NCBI GenBank assembly: GCA_041394885.1 | Contig: JAWKHI010000047.1 | Location: forward strand, 1 to 53,134 | From: DSOI01 sp041394885 | Lineage (GTDB): Bacteria; Acidobacteriota; Terriglobia; Bryobacterales; Bryobacteraceae | Direction of reading: 5' to 3' | DNA length: 53,134 nt | Shown: positions 7,658-16,536 of the stretch, piece by piece | How the letters are laid out: each line of letters begins with the position of its first letter | Numbering within the stretch: position 1 is the first letter of the stretch | Program-made: the position numbers and the translations under genes | The notes under the pieces: model-generated | Seen by the model: the letters and a program-made list of their open reading frames with translations, nothing else | What the model was told of the DNA's origin: nothing | The model's database searches: none

Positions 7658-10600
7658 ATGAACCGACTGGGAAATAAGCAAGTTGTAATCTTATGTGCCG
7701 CCCTTGCTCTGGCCGCGCAGCCCTCGGCCGGCCAAACCGGACAGGGCACGATCGCCGGAACGGTTACCGACTCGACCGGGGCCACCATACCGGGCGTGAG
7801 TGTCCGCATCCGGGATCGCGACACAGGCTTCTCCTATGCGCCATCCACCAACGATCAGGGCTTGTACCGGCAGCCCTATCTCAATCCCGGGTTCTACGAA
7901 CTCACCTTCGAATCGCAGGGCTTCAAGAAACTCGTCAGATCGAGCATTCAGGTGCGGGCCACCGAGACGGTGCGCGTTAACGCCACGCTCGAGGTGGGCG
8001 ACGTGGTTGAATCCGTGGAGGTGAACGCCGCGGCGCAGTTACTCGAGACCGAAACCTCTTCGACCGGGCATCTGGTGTCCGGGCAACAACTCAATCGTTT
8101 ACCTACGCCGCAGATGAAAGTAGAGAGCATGCTTTGGTACGTACCTGGCATGACGTCACAGCGTGGCTACGGACATTCGGCGGGCAGCCGCTCGCGGTCC
8201 TTCCAGATGACCACCGACGGTGTGTCCGGACTCACCCCCGGCACGCAGGTGATCGGCACCGGACGGAACATGTCGACCGTGGAGCACAACATGGAAGAGG
8301 TGAAAGTTATCACCACGGTGCTGCCCGCCGAGTACGGCCACTCCGGCGGAGGGCTGATGTCGATCGTCTTCAAGAGCGGCACCAACCAACTGCACGGATC
8401 GGCCGAGGAGCGCTACATGGCTCGGCAGATGATCCACCGAAACTGGCAGGATGCGAATCTGCCTACCAACAACTTCGGTTTCCATCTCATGTCGGCGTCT
8501 CTCAACGGGCCGGTCTTCATCCCGAAGGTTTACGACGGCCGCAACAAGACGTTCTTCCTCACCGGGTTCCAGCGCCATCACGAAAAGGCGTCGGAAAACA
8601 ACGACCGCGCCGTGCCGACTCCGGAAATGCTCGCCGGCGACTTCACCTTCGGCGGCATCGGCGATCCGATCTTCGATCCGGCCTCGCTCACGCGGCTCGC
8701 CAACGGCAGCTACTCCCGGACGCAGTTCCCCGGGAACCAGGTCCCGCTCAGCCGCGTGGACCCGGTGTTCAACAAATTCATGAGCCTCAATCCCTACCGC
8801 CAGCCCGACAACCGGAACAACCAGGCGTTCCTCACGCGCACCGGTCCGGCCAACAATTTGAGCCGCGACACGGTTTACCGTTCCTACCGCACCGGCATGG
8901 ACTTCAAGCTGGACCACAGTTTCTCCGACAGCCACAAGGTCTACGGACGGTACTCGAACTTCCGGCACCGGTCCTTCAACGGCCGCTGGCAGGTGCAGGT
9001 GCAGAACAAGCTGTTCGACTACAACTTCACCCCGATTCCGATCAATCAGCGGCAGTTGGTGTTGTCGGATTCATTCACCATCAGCCCGACGACCATCAAC
9101 GAGATCCGCTTCGGCGGCAACCGCCGCGCGTTCACGCGGGAGCCGGAGAGCGCGGGGCAGAACTTCGCGCAGCAGTTGGGCATCCCCAACGTGGGTCCGG
9201 AAACCATGCCGGACTTCCGCACCGCCACCGGCGGCCAATTGTTCTTCCGGTTCCCGGAAGGCGGAACCGGCGAATACAACGAGAGCTTCAGCCTGCAGGA
9301 GAACCTGACGATGGTACGCGGGCGGCATACGTTCAAGACCGGCTACGAAATCCTGCGTACGCGCCACAACATCCACGTTCCCGCGGAACCGTCCGGCATC
9401 TACCGGATGGGCGGCACCGAATTTCCGTTCCGTCCGAACACGGGCAACGCTTTCGCGTCTTTCATGCTTGGCTCGGTTACAAGGGCGGACTTCACGCGAG
9501 ACCAAGCGTCCTGGCTGCCGCGCTGGTGGAGCCACGCGCTCTACTTCCAGGACGATTGGAAGGCCACGCCGAACCTCACGTTCAACCTCGGGCTGCGCTG
9601 GCAGTTCGAATCGCCCTTCAACACCAAGTACGGTCAACAGAGCCAGTTCGATCCCACCGCGACCGATCCTCTCACCGGCCGCCAGGGCGCACTCCTCCAT
9701 CCCAAGGGGCTTCTCGCCAAGCGCGACTGGAATAACTTCCAGCCACGCGTCGGCATGGCGTATAACTTCCGGCCGAACTGGGTCTTCCGGGGAGGCTTCG
9801 CGATGAACACTCTGGATCTGTTCACCAACGGCCTACTGGAGAACTTCGACGAGTATCTGGCCACCGGGGTGGTGGAGCAGCAGCCGGGTAATCCCGACGT
9901 GGCGTTCTATCTGCGGAACGGCCCCCCCGCAGTCCGGTTCACCACCAATCCCGATGGGTCAGCGCCTTTTGTGGGAACCAACTTTAGCGGCCGCAGCGCC
10001 TCCTATTACGATCCCAATATGCGCATGCCCTATATCCTTAACTGGAACGGCGGCCTGCAGTGGGAGTTCGCTCCGACGATGCTGCTCGACATCAGCTACC
10101 AGGGGTCCGCCGGCGTCGGCCTCCTCAACCGTTGGGACATCAATGCGATTCCGCTCAACATTTCGAACGACTTCACGACGCTCGACTCGATTCGCCGCGC
10201 ATCGCAGAACTTCCGTCCCTATCCTCACTTCGGAGCCATCAACCATTTCAGTAACTATGGACACTCGAGTTACCATGGCGCCACGATCAAAGTGGAGAAA
10301 CGCTACTCGAGCGGCTTCTCACTCACTTCTTTCTACACCTGGAGCAAGGCCATCGATCAGGACTCCGACGATGGGGCGGCCAGCGGGGCCACCTTCTATA
10401 ATCGGAGCCTGGAGAAAGGGCGCTCCGATTTCGATGTGTCGCACCGTTGGGTGACCTACGGTATCTACGAGATCCCGTTCGGGAGCAAGAAACGCTGGGG
10501 AACCGACGTGAACAAAGTGGTCAACGGACTATTGGGCAATTGGGAACTCGCCGTCATCCAAACTTTCGAGACCGGCGCCCCCTTCAATCTCAGCTACACG

Positions 10601-11044
10601 GGGAGCCGAAACGTGTTTCTCCCCGGAGGCCGCCGTCCCGACATGGCGCCAGGCAAGACCTACGACGACATCCGGATCCCCTGGGACGCCAAGGGAGAGT
10701 GCCGCCACCGGCAGGCCTGCCAGGCGCCGTGGATGGACATCAACGCCTTCGCATACCCCGACTCGTTCACCACCGGCAACTTCGGCCGCAACGTGATTTC
10801 CGGTCCGGGCATGATCTGGTATCAGGCGAGCATGTCGAAGGGATTCGTGGTTCGGGAGCGGGTGAAGGGCTCGCTGCGGTTCGACATGAACAACCCGTTC
10901 AAGCGGTATTTCTTCTCGCCGCCCACGTCCTCGGTGGACTTCCGGAATCCGCAGACTTTCGGTAAGATCACGGGCAATCAGGGGAGCTTCTCCGGCCAAG
11001 GCGGACGGCTCTATATGCAGGTTATTTTCAAGCTGGAATTCTGA
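7658..11044 (+). CDS. TonB-dependent receptor with carboxypeptidase regulatory-like domain (Oar-like)
   Basis: A 1,128-residue outer-membrane protein. It has a signal peptide (about 1-25, ending PSAGQ), then a CarboxypepD_reg-like beta sandwich (about 28-115, starting GTIAGTVTDSTGATIPGVSV), a plug domain (about 125-245) and a long beta-barrel ending in the outer-membrane-type terminus FKLEF. This Oar-like architecture is greatly expanded in Acidobacteria. The family imports large or scarce substrates (siderophores, oligosaccharides, peptides) with energy from TonB-ExbBD. No SusD-like or substrate-specific enzyme gene is adjacent, so the ligand is unknown. The gene stands alone, with its own candidate promoter, and converges on the Wzz-like gene. 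Confidence 0.9.
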   Translation: MNRLGNKQVVILCAALALAAQPSAGQTGQGTIAGTVTDSTGATIPGVSVRIRDRDTGFSYAPSTNDQGLYRQPYLNPGFYELTFESQGFKKLVRSSIQVRATETVRVNATLEVGDVVESVEVNAAAQLLETETSSTGHLVSGQQLNRLPTPQMKVESMLWYVPGMTSQRGYGHSAGSRSRSFQMTTDGVSGLTPGTQVIGTGRNMSTVEHNMEEVKVITTVLPAEYGHSGGGLMSIVFKSGTNQLHGSAEERYMARQMIHRNWQDANLPTNNFGFHLMSASLNGPVFIPKVYDGRNKTFFLTGFQRHHEKASENNDRAVPTPEMLAGDFTFGGIGDPIFDPASLTRLANGSYSRTQFPGNQVPLSRVDPVFNKFMSLNPYRQPDNRNNQAFLTRTGPANNLSRDTVYRSYRTGMDFKLDHSFSDSHKVYGRYSNFRHRSFNGRWQVQVQNKLFDYNFTPIPINQRQLVLSDSFTISPTTINEIRFGGNRRAFTREPESAGQNFAQQLGIPNVGPETMPDFRTATGGQLFFRFPEGGTGEYNESFSLQENLTMVRGRHTFKTGYEILRTRHNIHVPAEPSGIYRMGGTEFPFRPNTGNAFASFMLGSVTRADFTRDQASWLPRWWSHALYFQDDWKATPNLTFNLGLRWQFESPFNTKYGQQSQFDPTATDPLTGRQGALLHPKGLLAKRDWNNFQPRVGMAYNFRPNWVFRGGFAMNTLDLFTNGLLENFDEYLATGVVEQQPGNPDVAFYLRNGPPAVRFTTNPDGSAPFVGTNFSGRSASYYDPNMRMPYILNWNGGLQWEFAPTMLLDISYQGSAGVGLLNRWDINAIPLNISNDFTTLDSIRRASQNFRPYPHFGAINHFSNYGHSSYHGATIKVEKRYSSGFSLTSFYTWSKAIDQDSDDGAASGATFYNRSLEKGRSDFDVSHRWVTYGIYEIPFGSKKRWGTDVNKVVNGLLGNWELAVIQTFETGAPFNLSYTGSRNVFLPGGRRPDMAPGKTYDDIRIPWDAKGECRHRQACQAPWMDINAFAYPDSFTTGNFGRNVISGPGMIWYQASMSKGFVVRERVKGSLRFDMNNPFKRYFFSPPTSSVDFRNPQTFGKITGNQGSFSGQGGRLYMQVIFKLEF

Positions 11045-11052
11045 TCGGCCGC

Positions 11053-12051
11053 TCACAGGGGTAGCGGTTCCGCCATCGGGGACCGCTGCCATTGCACGGC
11101 GAGCCAGATGTAGCGCGCGAGCCCAACGAGCAAGCCCGCGCCGAGTCCGCACGCGGCGGCGAAGGAAAAGCGGGTCTCTGGCCATTTCGCCAACGTAGGA
11201 TAGTCCACCACCTCCACAGAGGGACCCTGGTCGCGGTCGAGCAGGCCGATCGCGATCTTTGCTTCCGCGAGGCGTTCGCTCAACGACTGGTATTGCCGCT
11301 TTGCCAGATTAGCGTCGAGTAACCGCCGGGCGGACACCGGTCCAGCCCCCAGGCCTTTGGTAATCATGTCCAATTCATCTCCAGCTATCCGGAGTTGGGA
11401 GGAGAGGAAGCCGGCTGACCGTGCCGTTTTATCCCTCTGCTCGTTCAGCACGCCGTCGATGAGCTTCATCATGAAGTGGCGGCAGACCCGTTGGGCGACA
11501 TACTTGTCCGGGTGGCTGACGGTCACCCAGACCAAGTCGCCCTCGCGGCGAATCGCGGTGTCGCGCCGCATTCGGGCAACGATCTCATCGGCGGGGAGCG
11601 TGTTCTCCGAGTAGGCTTGGAAGAGCGCAGCCGCCTCCGTAAGCGCGGTGCGAGAGGTCACGGTTCTGAGGGTCGAATCCACGGTGGCGATGGACCCGGC
11701 GAGGTTCAACGAAGGGACCAGGTGCTCAGAAAGCCCGCCGTTATGGAATCGTAGCGCCGCGGTGGAACTGTACCGCGGTCCGGTGGCGAGCCAGTACCCG
11801 GCAGCGGCAGAAATCCCGACCGCGCTGTACAGGGCGACGGTGCGCCACGCCGAAGGAATCCGCGTTTTGTTTCGCGATGGCGCGGCGAGCACGCTCCCGA
11901 TCTCCCGCACACAGAATCGCATGTACGCCCATCGCCCGTCGCGGCGCGTGTCCTGGGCCGCTTCTTCGAACACGCCAGACATCTCGGGCCCTAAATCTCC
12001 GAAGGCATGTCCGCGCAGCATCGCCGCCAACCGGTACAGCAGGCCCATCAT
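11053..12051 (-). CDS. Wzz/GumC-like two-TM protein with an N-terminal prefix segment
   Basis: A 332-residue protein without a clear published family that I can name. Membrane segments lie at about 71-90 and about 293-314. Between them is a periplasmic, helix-rich region. It begins YSSTAALRF after the first TM and has a coiled-coil-like part (DKTARSAGFLSSQL and following) and a final proline-containing stretch (VVDYPTLAKWPETR) before the second TM. This is the topology of Wzz/GumC polysaccharide co-polymerases. The first 60 residues (LYRLAAMLRGHAFGDLGPEM and on) look like a cytoplasmic prefix seen on some acidobacterial PadR-linked membrane proteins. No kinase domain or polymerase genes are nearby. 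Its start overlaps padR by four bases, so the two are one transcription unit. A role in chain length or envelope sensing is inference. Confidence 0.55.
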   Translation of the reverse strand: MMGLLYRLAAMLRGHAFGDLGPEMSGVFEEAAQDTRRDGRWAYMRFCVREIGSVLAAPSRNKTRIPSAWRTVALYSAVGISAAAGYWLATGPRYSSTAALRFHNGGLSEHLVPSLNLAGSIATVDSTLRTVTSRTALTEAAALFQAYSENTLPADEIVARMRRDTAIRREGDLVWVTVSHPDKYVAQRVCRHFMMKLIDGVLNEQRDKTARSAGFLSSQLRIAGDELDMITKGLGAGPVSARRLLDANLAKRQYQSLSERLAEAKIAIGLLDRDQGPSVEVVDYPTLAKWPETRFSFAAACGLGAGLLVGLARYIWLAVQWQRSPMAEPLPL

Positions 12052-12422
12052 GAGGCCTCCCGCCCCGCCAGCCGGGTGGAGGCCAGACGCGTGAGTGTTT
12101 TCATCCGCGCAACTTCCGCCGCAAGCACTTCCGTCCCGTCTTCGGTCAGCCGGTAGGCGGAACGGCCGCGCGGCGCGCTCTTCTCGACCGCTTGCTCGAT
12201 CCAGCCATCGTCGAGGATTCGCCGGAGCGCGCCGTAGAGGGTGCCGGTGCTCAGCGCCACGCGGCCGCGGCTCATTTCCCTCACGTCCCAGAGGATCGCG
12301 TAGCCGTGACGAGGCTCGGCTGCCAGGCTGAGCAGGATCAGGAAGACTGCTTCCGAAAGGGGGATGGGGGGCGCGTCGTTATGACGTATCACGACATGTC
12401 GCATGACGACATATTGGCTCAC
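12048..12422 (-). CDS. PadR-family transcriptional regulator
   Basis: A 124-residue winged-helix regulator. The PadR domain runs from about residue 20 (PLSEAVFLILLSLAAEPRHG) through STGTLYGALRRILDDGWIE and the wing GRSAYRLTEDG. The C-terminal helix is short, as in PadR subfamily 2. Such proteins usually repress their own operon and an adjacent transporter or membrane-protein gene. Here the adjacent gene is the overlapping Wzz-like gene. The first 15-20 codons from GTG 12422 are suspicious. They coincide with a repeat-rich palindromic stretch that looks like the operator, and a TTGACA -35 lies only 12 bases upstream of the GTG. A later start (ATG at 12404 or GTG at 12392) would make better sense. 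Confidence 0.85.
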   Translation of the reverse strand: MSQYVVMRHVVIRHNDAPPIPLSEAVFLILLSLAAEPRHGYAILWDVREMSRGRVALSTGTLYGALRRILDDGWIEQAVEKSAPRGRSAYRLTEDGTEVLAAEVARMKTLTRLASTRLAGREAS

Positions 12423-12439
12423 GCCGCCGAGCTTGTCAA
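12391..12439 (-). promoter_or_regulatory. padR promoter and candidate autoregulatory operator
   Basis: On the minus strand a perfect -35 TTGACA (12439-12434) is followed after 17 bases by CAATAT (12416-12411, three of six consensus positions). Immediately downstream is the perfect palindrome CGACATGTCG (12392-12401). The heptamer ACGACAT occurs twice on the plus strand (12391-12397 and 12406-12412). PadR proteins bind such palindromes over their own promoter, so autoregulation is likely. The region overlaps the apparent 5' end of the coding sequence. Confidence 0.5.
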
Positions 12440-12458
12440 GGGGTGAGCTCCGACAGAG

Positions 12459-13871
12459 TCAAACCGACGCCCGCGCGGCCCGCCAGCCGGCATCCAGGAT
12501 CGACCGCATACGGTCCCGCTCGGCCTTATGCGCGGCGTCCCGAGCCAGGTTCGTATACTCGCGAGGATCGGTCTTGTGGTCGAACAGTTCCTCATCCGGG
12601 TGCGGACCCGTCCAGCGAATGTAACGATACCGGTCATTCACCACCGCATGTCCGCGAATTCCGTTGGGCGCGGTGACGGTGCTGAACGCGGCCTTCTTCC
12701 AGGGCCGCGACGGGTTGTCGAGCAGCGGCTTGAGGCTCTGGCCCTCGAGCGCGGTCCTGGGCGGAAGCCCGCCGAGATCGGCCACGGTCGGATAGATGTC
12801 GACGAACTCGACCAGCGATCGCGTGGACTTCCCGTTGCCGCGGCGCCCCGGCGCGGAAATGATCAGCGGCGCGCGCATCGATTCTTCAAACAGGCTTCGC
12901 TTGTGCCAACGGTGATGTTCGCCGAGGTGCCACCCGTGATCGCCCCAGAACACCACGATCGTGTTCCGCCGCTGGCCGCGCTTGTCCAGATGATCGAGGA
13001 CGCGGCCCAACTGCCAGTCCATATAGGACACCGATGCGTAGTAGGCGCGAATCGCCTCCTTCTTCTCCGCTTCGTTCATTCCCATGTCTTTGGCGCGGGT
13101 ATTGATGGCGATTTCGCTGGCGAGGGGAATGTCGTCCAGATCGCCGGGCGGATTCACGACGGGCTTGATGGTCCTGAGCGGATAGAGATCGAAAAACCGT
13201 GCCGGGGCCACGTGCGGAAGATGGGGCCGCAAGTATCCGAGCCCGAGGAACCACGGTTTTCCTTTGGTGGTGTCGATGGTTTCGATGGCGATTTCGGTGG
13301 CGCGTTCGTCGGCCTGATCCTTACCGTCGCCCTGAAACGAAACCCAGTCCCATCGCGCGCGCCGGCCCTCGTTGATGTTGCGCCCTTCGCCCTTGGTGCG
13401 CTGCTCGGCGCCTTTCGGGCTGATGGAAACGTCCCAGCTTGGCGGATCGTCGAAGGCGTTGGTGCCGACGCCGGCCGGCACGTTCATGTGATACATCTTG
13501 CCCGCCCGCACCGAGTGCCATCCGGCGTTACGGAACAACTGCGGCAGCGTCACCGCGTCCGGCATGGTGTCGCGCACGGCGATTTCGTTGTCGAAGACCT
13601 TGGTAGTATCGGGACGCATGCCGGTGAGCAGCGACACACGGCTGGGCCCGCAGACGGGATACTGGCAATAGGCGCGGTCAAAGCGGACGCCCTCGGCGGC
13701 CAGACGGTCCACGTTCGGCGACTTCACCACCGGATGCCCGTAGCAGCCGAGCGCGTGATTCATGTCGTCAGAGGCCACAAACAGCACGTTCGGACGCTCG
13801 GGGGCTGTCTTTTGCGCGAGCAGCAGCGCCGGGGCTGCTACCGAGGTTCCAAGAAACTGACGGCGATTCAT
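12459..13871 (-). CDS. Sulfatase (iduronate-2-sulfatase/choline-sulfatase-like)
   Basis: A 470-residue sulfatase that would remove sulfate esters from a carbohydrate or similar substrate. The N-terminus MNRRQFLGTS plus a hydrophobic stretch is a signal, Tat-like by its RRxFL pattern. The metal-binding DD pair is at 35-36, and the activation site C-G-P-S-R (74-78) matches CxPSR, whose Cys is converted to formylglycine. Other typical stretches are GKMYH and the GDHGWHLGEHHRWHKRS metal/sulfate site. Homology is closest by eye to iduronate-2-sulfatase-like enzymes. No formylglycine-generating enzyme is in the window. The gene is monocistronic or followed by the PadR unit on the same strand. Confidence 0.9.
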   Translation of the reverse strand: MNRRQFLGTSVAAPALLLAQKTAPERPNVLFVASDDMNHALGCYGHPVVKSPNVDRLAAEGVRFDRAYCQYPVCGPSRVSLLTGMRPDTTKVFDNEIAVRDTMPDAVTLPQLFRNAGWHSVRAGKMYHMNVPAGVGTNAFDDPPSWDVSISPKGAEQRTKGEGRNINEGRRARWDWVSFQGDGKDQADERATEIAIETIDTTKGKPWFLGLGYLRPHLPHVAPARFFDLYPLRTIKPVVNPPGDLDDIPLASEIAINTRAKDMGMNEAEKKEAIRAYYASVSYMDWQLGRVLDHLDKRGQRRNTIVVFWGDHGWHLGEHHRWHKRSLFEESMRAPLIISAPGRRGNGKSTRSLVEFVDIYPTVADLGGLPPRTALEGQSLKPLLDNPSRPWKKAAFSTVTAPNGIRGHAVVNDRYRYIRWTGPHPDEELFDHKTDPREYTNLARDAAHKAERDRMRSILDAGWRAARASV

Positions 13872-13884
13872 GATCGCTATCGTC

Positions 13885-14109
13885 TCAAAATACGGGTCCG
13901 CCGTGGGGGGGCCGCGGACGCGGCCTCAGGTGGCCGGGAAGGGCAGGCGCGCCCACGCCGCAACATCGTTTGTATTTGGCGCCGCTGCCGCAGGGGCACG
14001 CGCCGTTCCGGGACTGCAAACCGGGGGCAGCGCCGCCGGAACCGTCCGCGGCACGCGATCCGGAACAGCCGTTCTCCGCCGTGGGGTGATCGATGGTCGG
14101 GCCAGTCAT
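13885..14109 (-). CDS. Small SEC-C motif protein
   Basis: A 74-residue protein whose core, C-P-C-G-S-G-x-K-Y-K-R-C-C, is the SEC-C zinc-binding motif found at the end of SecA and in many small proteins. The N-terminal 35 residues are polar and low in complexity. A good Shine-Dalgarno sequence (GGAGGAG) precedes the ATG at 14109. It lies 14 bases upstream of the sulfatase on the same strand and may be co-transcribed with it. The partner of the zinc knuckle is unknown; ribosome or SecB-type binding is known for SecA's version only. Confidence 0.7.
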   Translation of the reverse strand: MTGPTIDHPTAENGCSGSRAADGSGGAAPGLQSRNGACPCGSGAKYKRCCGVGAPALPGHLRPRPRPPHGGPVF

Positions 14110-14266
14110 GGTGGTTCTCTCCTCCTGCCCACGAGCCTAGCAGCCGGGTACAACCGTTTTTGGCCGAAATCCGCGTCAAATGAAGACAACAAAGGGAATA
14201 TTTCGTCCGGTCCGATGTGACCGCTCTTTGCCGTCCGTGGCAACCGGCGCCCGTGCGGCGTCTGTC

Positions 14267-14294
14267 TTGGCCTTCGCGGCGTGTCGCGTATACT
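14267..14294 (+). promoter_or_regulatory. Candidate promoter of the TPR gene
   Basis: TTGGCC (14267-14272) and TATACT (14289-14294) are separated by 16 bases, about 74 bases upstream of the chosen ATG at 14368. The -10 hexamer matches TATAAT at five of six positions. The leader between has no gene. Confidence 0.4.
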
Positions 14295-14367
14295 TAAGGT
14301 GGAGGAAAGCCTCTCCCACCCCGAACGTTCACTCCGGGGCGGCTTTCCTGTCGGGAAAGCAGGTTTC

Positions 14368-16395
14368 ATGCGACAAAGCGCTCTTATTCGCTGTCTCGCC
14401 GCCGGTTTACTGGCGGCCCTCTCACTGCCGGCGCAGACCGGTACGGCCAAGAAACCGGAGGTGGATCGCGCCTCCTCCTATTACCACTTCTCGATGGGGC
14501 ACCTTTACGCCGAGTTGGCCGGCTCCTACGGCAACCGCGGGGAGTACCTCAACCAAGCCATTGACCACTACCGCGAAGCGATGAAGGCCGATCCCGACGC
14601 GGCGTTTCTCGCCGAAGAGTTGTCGGACCTCTACATACAGTCTGGCCGTATCCGGGAAGGAGTGAGCGAGGCCGAGGCGGCTCTGCGTCAAAATCCCGAC
14701 GATCTCAATGCCCGCCGCATTCTCGGCCGCATCTACACGCGGATCATGGGCGATTCCCAGGCTGGCCGCGTCAATGACCAACTTCTGAACAAGGCGATCG
14801 AACAGTTCACCGAGATTGTGAAAAAGGAACCCACCGATAAGGGCTCATGGCTCATGCTGGGCCGTCTGCAAAAGGTGGCGCAGAATTCGGTGGAGTCCGA
14901 AAAGGCGTTCGACAAGGCGCTGGAGCTCGATCCGGAAAACGAAGACGCGATGATGGGCCTGGCGATGGTCTATTCGGATCTGGGCGATGCGCGCCGGGCG
15001 AGTGAAATGCTGAAGAAGGTGGCCGCCCGCCAGCCCAACCCCCGCACGCTGGTGGCTTTGGCCGGGTCCTACGAACAGATGCGCGAGTACGGACTGGCCG
15101 CGGAAACGTACCGGCAGGCGCTCGAGATGGCGCCTGACAACGACGAACTGAAGCGCGCCCTGGCGCAGAGCCTGGTGCTCAGCGAGAAGTATGACGAGGC
15201 GCTTAAGCTGTATCAGGAACTGGTTGCCGACGAACCCAAGGACGTACAGTCCTGGCTGCGCATTTCGCAGATCTACCGCCAGCAGCGCGACTTCGCCAAA
15301 GCCCGCGAGGCGTCCGACAAGGCGAAGGATCTGGCCCCGGACAGTCTGGAAATCCTCTACAACGAAGTGGGCATCCTCGAAGCCGAGGGCAAGACCCCGG
15401 AGGCCATCGCCGCGATGAAGAAGGTGGTGGACTCGACGGCCAAGAAGACCTACAGCGCGGCAGAAAAGAGCAGCCGTCTGATGCTGCTCGAGCGCCTTGG
15501 CTTACTGTACCGATCCAATGACCAGTATGAGGACGCCATCGCCGCCTTCCGCGAAATGGCAGGCCTCGAGGAAGCAGTGGCCGCGCGGGCTTCCGCACAG
15601 ATCATCGACACCTACCGCCAGGGGCATCAGTTCCGCAAGGCGGAAGAAGAAGCCGATGCCGCCGCAGCGAAATTCCCGGAAGATCGCACGGTGCGTGTGG
15701 TGCGCGCGACGGTGCTCGCCGACGTGGGCCGCGCCGCCGAAGGCGCCGCCGAACTGGAGAAGCTGCTCGACGGAAAGAACGATCGTGAAACCTATCTGCA
15801 ACTGGTGCAGATCCACGAGAAGGGGCGCAACTTCGACAAGATGGCCGCCGCCATCGATTCGGCCGAGAAGCTCTCGGTCACCCCCGATGACAAGGAAGTG
15901 ATCCACTTCCTGCGCGGCGCCATGTACGAAAAGATGAAGAAGAACGAGCAGTCGGAAGCCGAATTCCGCAAGCTGCTCGAACTGAATCCGGAGTCCGCCT
16001 CGGCGCTGAACTATCTCGGCTACATGTGGGCAGACCGCAATGTGAACCTTGCCGAAGCCACCACGATGATCCAGAAAGCGCTACAGATGGAGCCCAACAA
16101 CGGCGCTTATCTCGACTCCCTTGGCTGGGCCTACTATCGGCAAGGCAAGCTCGAGGAAGCGGAAACCAACCTTCGTGAGGCGATGCGCCGGACTTCCAAG
16201 GATCCCACCGTTCACGATCATCTGGCGGACGTGCTGGCCAAGCGCGGCAACTGGAAAGAGGCCGTGCAGCATTGGGAAGCGTCGATCCAGCTCTACGGCG
16301 ATGGCCCTCCGGCCGACAGCGATCCGGCCGAAGTGGCTAAGATCCAGCACAAGCTCGACGCCGCCAAGGTGCATCTGGCGCGCGAACCCAAGTAG
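14368..16395 (+). CDS. Secreted multi-TPR protein
   Basis: A 675-residue protein. It has a signal peptide (MRQSALIRCLAAGLLAALSLPAQ) followed by an almost continuous array of tetratricopeptide repeats, with alternating Ala/Tyr/Leu helix pairs such as AIEQFTEIVKKEPTDKGSW and EAIAAMKKVVDS, to the C-terminus. TPR arrays are scaffolds for protein binding. In the periplasm such proteins often help envelope assembly, but no specific role can be assigned. I chose the ATG at 14368 because it opens directly on the signal peptide. An in-frame GTG at 14281 would add 29 residues that look like leader DNA. A stable hairpin follows the stop codon. Confidence 0.85.
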   Translation: MRQSALIRCLAAGLLAALSLPAQTGTAKKPEVDRASSYYHFSMGHLYAELAGSYGNRGEYLNQAIDHYREAMKADPDAAFLAEELSDLYIQSGRIREGVSEAEAALRQNPDDLNARRILGRIYTRIMGDSQAGRVNDQLLNKAIEQFTEIVKKEPTDKGSWLMLGRLQKVAQNSVESEKAFDKALELDPENEDAMMGLAMVYSDLGDARRASEMLKKVAARQPNPRTLVALAGSYEQMREYGLAAETYRQALEMAPDNDELKRALAQSLVLSEKYDEALKLYQELVADEPKDVQSWLRISQIYRQQRDFAKAREASDKAKDLAPDSLEILYNEVGILEAEGKTPEAIAAMKKVVDSTAKKTYSAAEKSSRLMLLERLGLLYRSNDQYEDAIAAFREMAGLEEAVAARASAQIIDTYRQGHQFRKAEEEADAAAAKFPEDRTVRVVRATVLADVGRAAEGAAELEKLLDGKNDRETYLQLVQIHEKGRNFDKMAAAIDSAEKLSVTPDDKEVIHFLRGAMYEKMKKNEQSEAEFRKLLELNPESASALNYLGYMWADRNVNLAEATTMIQKALQMEPNNGAYLDSLGWAYYRQGKLEEAETNLREAMRRTSKDPTVHDHLADVLAKRGNWKEAVQHWEASIQLYGDGPPADSDPAEVAKIQHKLDAAKVHLAREPK

Positions 16396-16414
16396 CCCCC
16401 TCTTCCTCGAATCC

Positions 16415-16433
16415 GCCGGACACATTGTCCGGC
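16415..16433 (+). terminator. Hairpin after the TPR gene
   Basis: GCCGGACA (16415-16422) and TGTCCGGC (16426-16433) form a perfect 8-bp stem with the loop CAT, starting 20 bases after the TPR stop codon. No T-run follows. It is likely a 3' end structure, or a palindromic binding site upstream of the subtilase gene. Confidence 0.4.
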
Positions 16434-16484
16434 CCGATGCGACACAGTGACCGCTCTCGAGCGTTGCTGTGTCGCTTTCGCGTT

Positions 16485-16502
16485 GATAAAGAAATATTTA
16501 TC
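16485..16502 (+). promoter_or_regulatory. AT-rich inverted repeat upstream of the subtilase gene
   Basis: GATAAA (16485-16490) and TTTATC (16497-16502) are inverted arms around GAAATA, in an otherwise GC-rich region. This AT-rich patch lies 35 bases before the ATG at 16537 and includes plausible -10 hexamers, with TTGCTG (16464-16469) as a weak -35. It is a likely promoter and operator region. Confidence 0.35.
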
Positions 16503-16536
16503 TTTTGGGCCCGTGCGTGCAGATACAGACAGCGTT

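Noticed and set aside
12528..14183. Long open frame on the plus strand opposite the sulfatase
   Set aside because: It mirrors codon positions of the sulfatase gene, has no recognisable domain and is typical of GC-rich antisense frames.
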